From assembly GCA_963995505.1 (NCBI GenBank), contig OZ023189.1:18809495-18873494 (forward strand): a stretch of DNA of 64,000 nt, given 5' to 3'. Shown here piece by piece: positions 60,499-64,000 of this stretch (position 1 is the first letter of the stretch; each line of letters opens with the position of its first letter). The position numbers and the translations under genes were made by a program. Below the pieces are notes generated by a model that was not told the DNA's origin, did no database searches, and saw only the letters and a program-made list of their open reading frames with translations. This DNA is from Hypericum androsaemum. Its lineage: Eukaryota; Streptophyta; Magnoliopsida; Malpighiales; Hypericaceae.

Positions 60499-60830
60499 TA
60501 TTGGTTTCCATTTTCTCGGATATTGGTTTCCATCTTTTATGCTATTGGTTTCATTCTACTATGATATTGGTTTCATTCTACTATGATATTGATTTTCATC
60601 TTCTATGTTATTGGTTTCATTCTACTATGACATTGGTTTCATCATACTATGATATTGGTTTCATTCCACCGTGATATTGGTTTTCATCTTCTCCAATATT
60701 GGTATCCCATTATAAGTGAAAATATATACAATTTGAATGTATTGGTTTCATTCTTCTCGAATATTGGTATCATCGTTCTAGGATATTGGTGTCATTCTAC
60801 TTTAATATTGGTATCATTCATCTATGAATT
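60499..60830. repeat. 22-bp-period tandem array, right arm of element E
   Basis: Units such as attggtttcattctactatg + at are exactly 22 bp; I count nine in a row from 60499, one longer variant of 43 bp with the ATTGGTATC start, then three more 22-bp units. The first positions attgg are almost invariant while the last ten vary. Confidence 0.92.
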
Positions 60831-61529
60831 TTTGCTAGAATTTTAAGCACTAAGTTCAAACAACAACCAAACACCAACATAAAGTCTCAATCTTTAAATA
60901 CAAAATCATCAGAACCACATGAAATCGACCAATCCTACAATAATCAAAGTCGAAACAGCGTATGAGTCATTTCTCTCAGACCAAATAATCAACGAAAAAG
61001 CTGGTGAAAAAAAACCCGAAAAAAGGACTAAATAAAAGAAGAAATGAGACTTCAAGAAAAAACCCAAATAATCAAGGAATCAAGATCATGAAGCAAAATT
61101 TCTAAAACTACAGATACTATAATTGTACTTTTCCCACAAAAAAAACCACTTGTTGATATCTCCACGACACAAGTTCACTTTGTGATGGAGAAGAGGTTGG
61201 CAAGAATCATGCGATATTTGGTTGGTGGAAAATATGAATGAAGGATAAGCAAGGTAGGTGAAGAGAGGGCCGACGGTGATGGTTCGGGATTTGCGATTCA
61301 GAGATTTAGGATTCTAAAGCTTTGCGGCGGCGGGGGGCGGGGAGCGGGGGAAAATTATATAGTGGAACCCTAATGAGTATGTTTGGATAAAAACTCGAAA
61401 ATACCCTCAACAGATTCTGACCATCAGATCTGTAAAAAAAAATTTGATCAAATCTAAAGGTCTATATATAGTCCATACCATGGGGATGATTTTTATGTAG
61501 TCCCCTCTGAATCCAAATCCTATTATATG

Positions 61530-62089
61530 TACTATCTCCCGGGAAAAGCCTAGCAAATATTCTGACATAGGAGATTATTTATTACGCTTCCAAATTAAAA
61601 AAAGGTTTCCAAAACAATAACGATTATTTTAGGAAATTCGTTAATATAGTAGAACCCTCATGGACATCGCACCTGTCAAATAATTTTGGACATGCGCCAC
61701 ATCAAATCAGTGAAATATTTTTTTTGAGAGAACAAATCAGAGAAAGATGATGCGGAAAATTACCCATAGTTATTATAATTGTTTGGTGATCTTTGATATT
61801 TTACGCCAACACGTTTTGCACTTTTATTATTTGACCAAATGTTATAATGCCTTTAAGAATTTGAAGTGTTCAATTAATCATAATGTATAATTATTGGTGT
61901 AAAAATTATCCTAAAAAAATCTTGTGTAGATAACCGAAAATTCATGTGGCTATTCGCGTTGTACTAATTTATTAGTTATTAAACCAAGAGTTCATGATTC
62001 TGGTAATGAATTAATTGATTCAGGTTTAAGGTAGGCAAAATGTTTGAAATTCTAACTTTTTTGGATTTTTAAGATTTCAAAAATTCTAA
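61530..62089. other. Intergenic region, no gene seen
   Basis: AT-rich; no features beyond short frames. Confidence 0.4.
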
Positions 62090-64000
62090 CATTAATTGGA
62101 TATGAGCGTGGAATTGTAGTTTCTTGTGTCGGCATGGGTAGAGCACGTAGTGGCGGACTCATGCTGGCTTGGAGGAGGAACCTTAAGGTGGAACTGTTAT
62201 CGTACTCATTGCATCATATAGATGTTGTGATTTTGGAGGATCAACAGTGGCAGTTTTCTGGTTTCTACGGCTGGCCTGAAAGGAATGCTAAGTACTTATC
62301 GTGGGTTTTATTGAAGGAATTGAAGGAGAAGTCAGATCTCCCTTGGCTATGTTCAGAGGACTTTAATGAAATTCTATCAATGAACGAGAAGAGGGGCGGA
62401 TGGGTCATTCCGGCAATAAGGATGAATGGTTTTATGTAGGCTATTAGCTGGTGTGGGTTCAGGGAGGTGTGTCAGACAGGTTTGCGATATACTTGGAGTA
62501 ACGGACAAGAAGGTAACAACTTTATGGAATGCAAATTGGACAGGTGCCTAGCTATTGAGGAGTGGTTTGACCTTTTCCCGGCAACCTTGGCGGAGGCGAG
62601 ACCTCGATTTAATTCAGATCACTGTCTGATTTGGTGTAGGGTAATGAGAAGAGCGAAAAGTGCGCCAGTTAGGAGATTTAGGTTTGAGACAATGTGGATG
62701 AGACAGGATGGACTATAGGAGCAGATCAAAGCAGCTTTAGAAGCAGGGTTGCCTGGGGCAGATATCACTGGGAAGCTGCAGGCTTATGCAGAACATCTAG
62801 GTATTTGGGATAAGCAGGTTTTTGGAAATGTCCAGAGGCAGGTTAAAAGATTGGAGAAAGATGTGGCTGGCTTACAAGCGCAGAGGATGACGACTTCAGT
62901 GAGGAGTAGACTTCAGGAGTGTGTAAGGAAAAGGGAGGAGCTGATGTTAAGAGAAGAAATGTTGTGGGCACAACGGTCAAGAGTGGACTGGTCATTAAAG
63001 GAGGACAGGAATACCAGCTTCTTCTACAAGAGGGCAAAAATTTGACACCAAAAGAACTTGATTATAGAAATTGAGGGAGACAATGGCGAGATGGCTACGG
63101 AAGTGGGTCAGATTGCTAATATTTTTTGTAATTTTTATATTTCACTTTTCTCTTCTTCTTCATATGTGCAGGTGGAGTCAATTACGGAGCTGATGCATAA
63201 TACAGTCACAGCAGAGATGAATTCTACCCTTATTGCTCCTTACTCGGCCACTGAGATCACAAAGGCCCTAACCAGATGCATCCGACTAAAGCTCTAAGAC
63301 CGGACGGAATGCCGCCAATCTTTTACCAGAAAAAATACTGGCACATCGTTGGCCCAGCGGTTCTGAGCACTGCATTGGCTGTTTTGAACAGAGGGATGGA
63401 TCCTTCCTCAATCAATCAGATAATCATTGCTCTAATCCCGAAGACACAAAAAATCCACCACTTGTGCTGAGTTCTGGCCTATTTCACTGTGCAACATGAT
63501 CATGAAGCTGATCACCAAGACAGTCGCAAATAGATTAAAAAACTTTCTTTCTGAAATAATTCATCCTAATCAGGGTACTTTTGTCCCAGGCAGGTTGATT
63601 ACAGATGTTGCACTCTTAGGGTTTGAAGCATTCCATTTCTTGAAGAAGCACAAAATGGGTGGGAAAGGGCATTGTGCAATTAAGCTAGACATGATTAAGG
63701 CTTACGATCAGGTGGAGTGGGAATTTTTGGAGAAGATGATGGTGGCATTAGGATTTGCACCAAAGTTTGTGGAATTAACAATGCGATGTGTGCAGACTAT
63801 CCAGTATTGTGTGCAAGTTAATAGAGTGTTAGGAGAGTACTTCATGCTGAGCTGGGGGCTTAGGCAGGATGATCTACTATCACCATACCTATTCCTCTTT
63901 GATTGGCTACCATAATCAAACAAGCCTCTCGCATTCAGCTTATTCACATCCTTCGACTAACGAGGTACGCCCCTTTGACTCACTTGTTCTTTGCTGATGA
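62090..64000 (+). pseudogene. LINE ORF2 (endonuclease + reverse transcriptase), degenerate and cut by the window end
   Basis: L1-type non-LTR retrotransposon. Endonuclease fragments: GRARSGGLMLAWRRNLKVEL, FSGFYGWPERNAK, LCSEDFNEILSMNEKRGG, CQTGLRYTWSNGQEG, LDRCLAIEEW and RFNSDHCLIW. Then comes a coiled linker ending WSLKEDRNTSFFYKRA. RT blocks follow: ALRPDGMPPIFYQKKYW, LIPKTQKIHH, PISLCNMIMKLITKTVANRL, HPNQGTFVPGRLITDV, LDMIKAYDQVEWEFL and SWGLRQDDLLSPYLF, and at the very edge LFFADD, the catalytic YADD-like box. In-frame stops include 62438, 62717, 63043 and 63296, and there are frameshifts. Not functional. The start of the element is not visible. Confidence 0.9.

Larger units (their letters stand above)
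59237..61520. mobile_element. Giant hairpin Mutator-like element E (2284 bp, two 1.14-kb arms)
   Basis: Left arm 59237-60374 and right arm 60384-61520 are reverse complements around the 9-bp loop catataata (60375-60383). I found one substitution (in the ccccact/ccccgct run near 59410) and one homopolymer indel (10 T versus 9 A near 59316 and 61440). Ends GGATTTGGATTCAGAGGGG are perfect inverted repeats, flanked by a perfect 9-bp duplication tattatatg (59228-59236, 61521-61529), as in Mutator-like elements. Each arm has a TATA box in tggactatatatagacc (about 59282 and its mirror), a C-rich stretch and a 22-bp-period tandem array near the loop. No protein-coding gene; the identical mirrored frames are by-products. 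Confidence 0.93.

Noticed and set aside
60499..60830. Regularly spaced short repeats suggesting a CRISPR array
   Set aside because: The repeats are directly adjacent 22-bp units with no unique spacers, in a plant nuclear genome.
59912..60846. Identical pairs of small ORFs (65 and 60 codons) on opposite strands
   Set aside because: They are mirror images produced by the giant inverted repeat and consist of translated 22-bp repeats.

Overview
This is nuclear DNA of a flowering plant, most likely a eudicot. The evidence is the set of intron-rich plant genes (a 32-exon nucleoporin, a plant eIF4B, a plant-type cyclophilin, a BAHD acyltransferase), plant Copia, TRIM, Cassandra and LINE elements, and AT-rich intergenic DNA around GC-rich exons. 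All calls come from reading the sequence by eye; no database search was run.

Layout. 1-2212: AT-rich DNA with two tandem-repeat arrays. 2213-2889: decayed Ole e 1/proline-rich cell-wall gene. 3063-5862: LTR-element debris and a LINE tail. 6832-21501: NUP188 with a complete reading frame of 1951 codons, one GC-AG intron, and a TRIM retroelement with three LTRs in intron 25. 22346-22861: intronless cyclophilin. 23794-27244: PIF/Harbinger transposon (transposase plus Myb-like ORF, both damaged), hit 11 bp upstream of its Myb-ORF start codon by a small Mutator-like element. 31347-32594: second type of Mutator-like element with gene-like cargo. 33156-34782: intact two-exon BAHD acyltransferase. 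35315-39206: Copia element with a Cassandra-like solo LTR and another solo LTR nested in it. 39532-40281: solo LTR. 40774-41873: Mutator-like element with a captured gene 5' end. 43610-46015: eIF4B. 47671-48588: FOCL1-like pseudogene with two in-frame stops. 49100-50291: Mutator-like element filled with a (GGA)n-type array. 51729-56537: Copia element with both LTRs. 58521-58745: small secreted six-cysteine peptide. 59237-61520: giant near-perfect hairpin element. 62090-64000: degenerate LINE ORF2 running off the window.

Main result. Five non-autonomous elements (26485-27138, 31347-32594, 40774-41873, 49100-50291, 59237-61520) each have long terminal inverted repeats and a perfect 9-bp target duplication, the hallmark of Mutator-like transposons. 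Three form one family whose roughly 200-bp arms surround purine/pyrimidine triplet arrays. The fifth is almost entirely two 1.14-kb arms around a 9-bp loop; each arm carries a TATA box and a tandem array with an exact 22-bp period. A transcript through it would be a near-perfect 1.1-kb double-stranded RNA, which makes it a strong candidate small-RNA source.

The host genes are unrelated housekeeping or metabolic genes and do not form a pathway. The interest lies in the transposon landscape and in what it has done to neighbouring genes.
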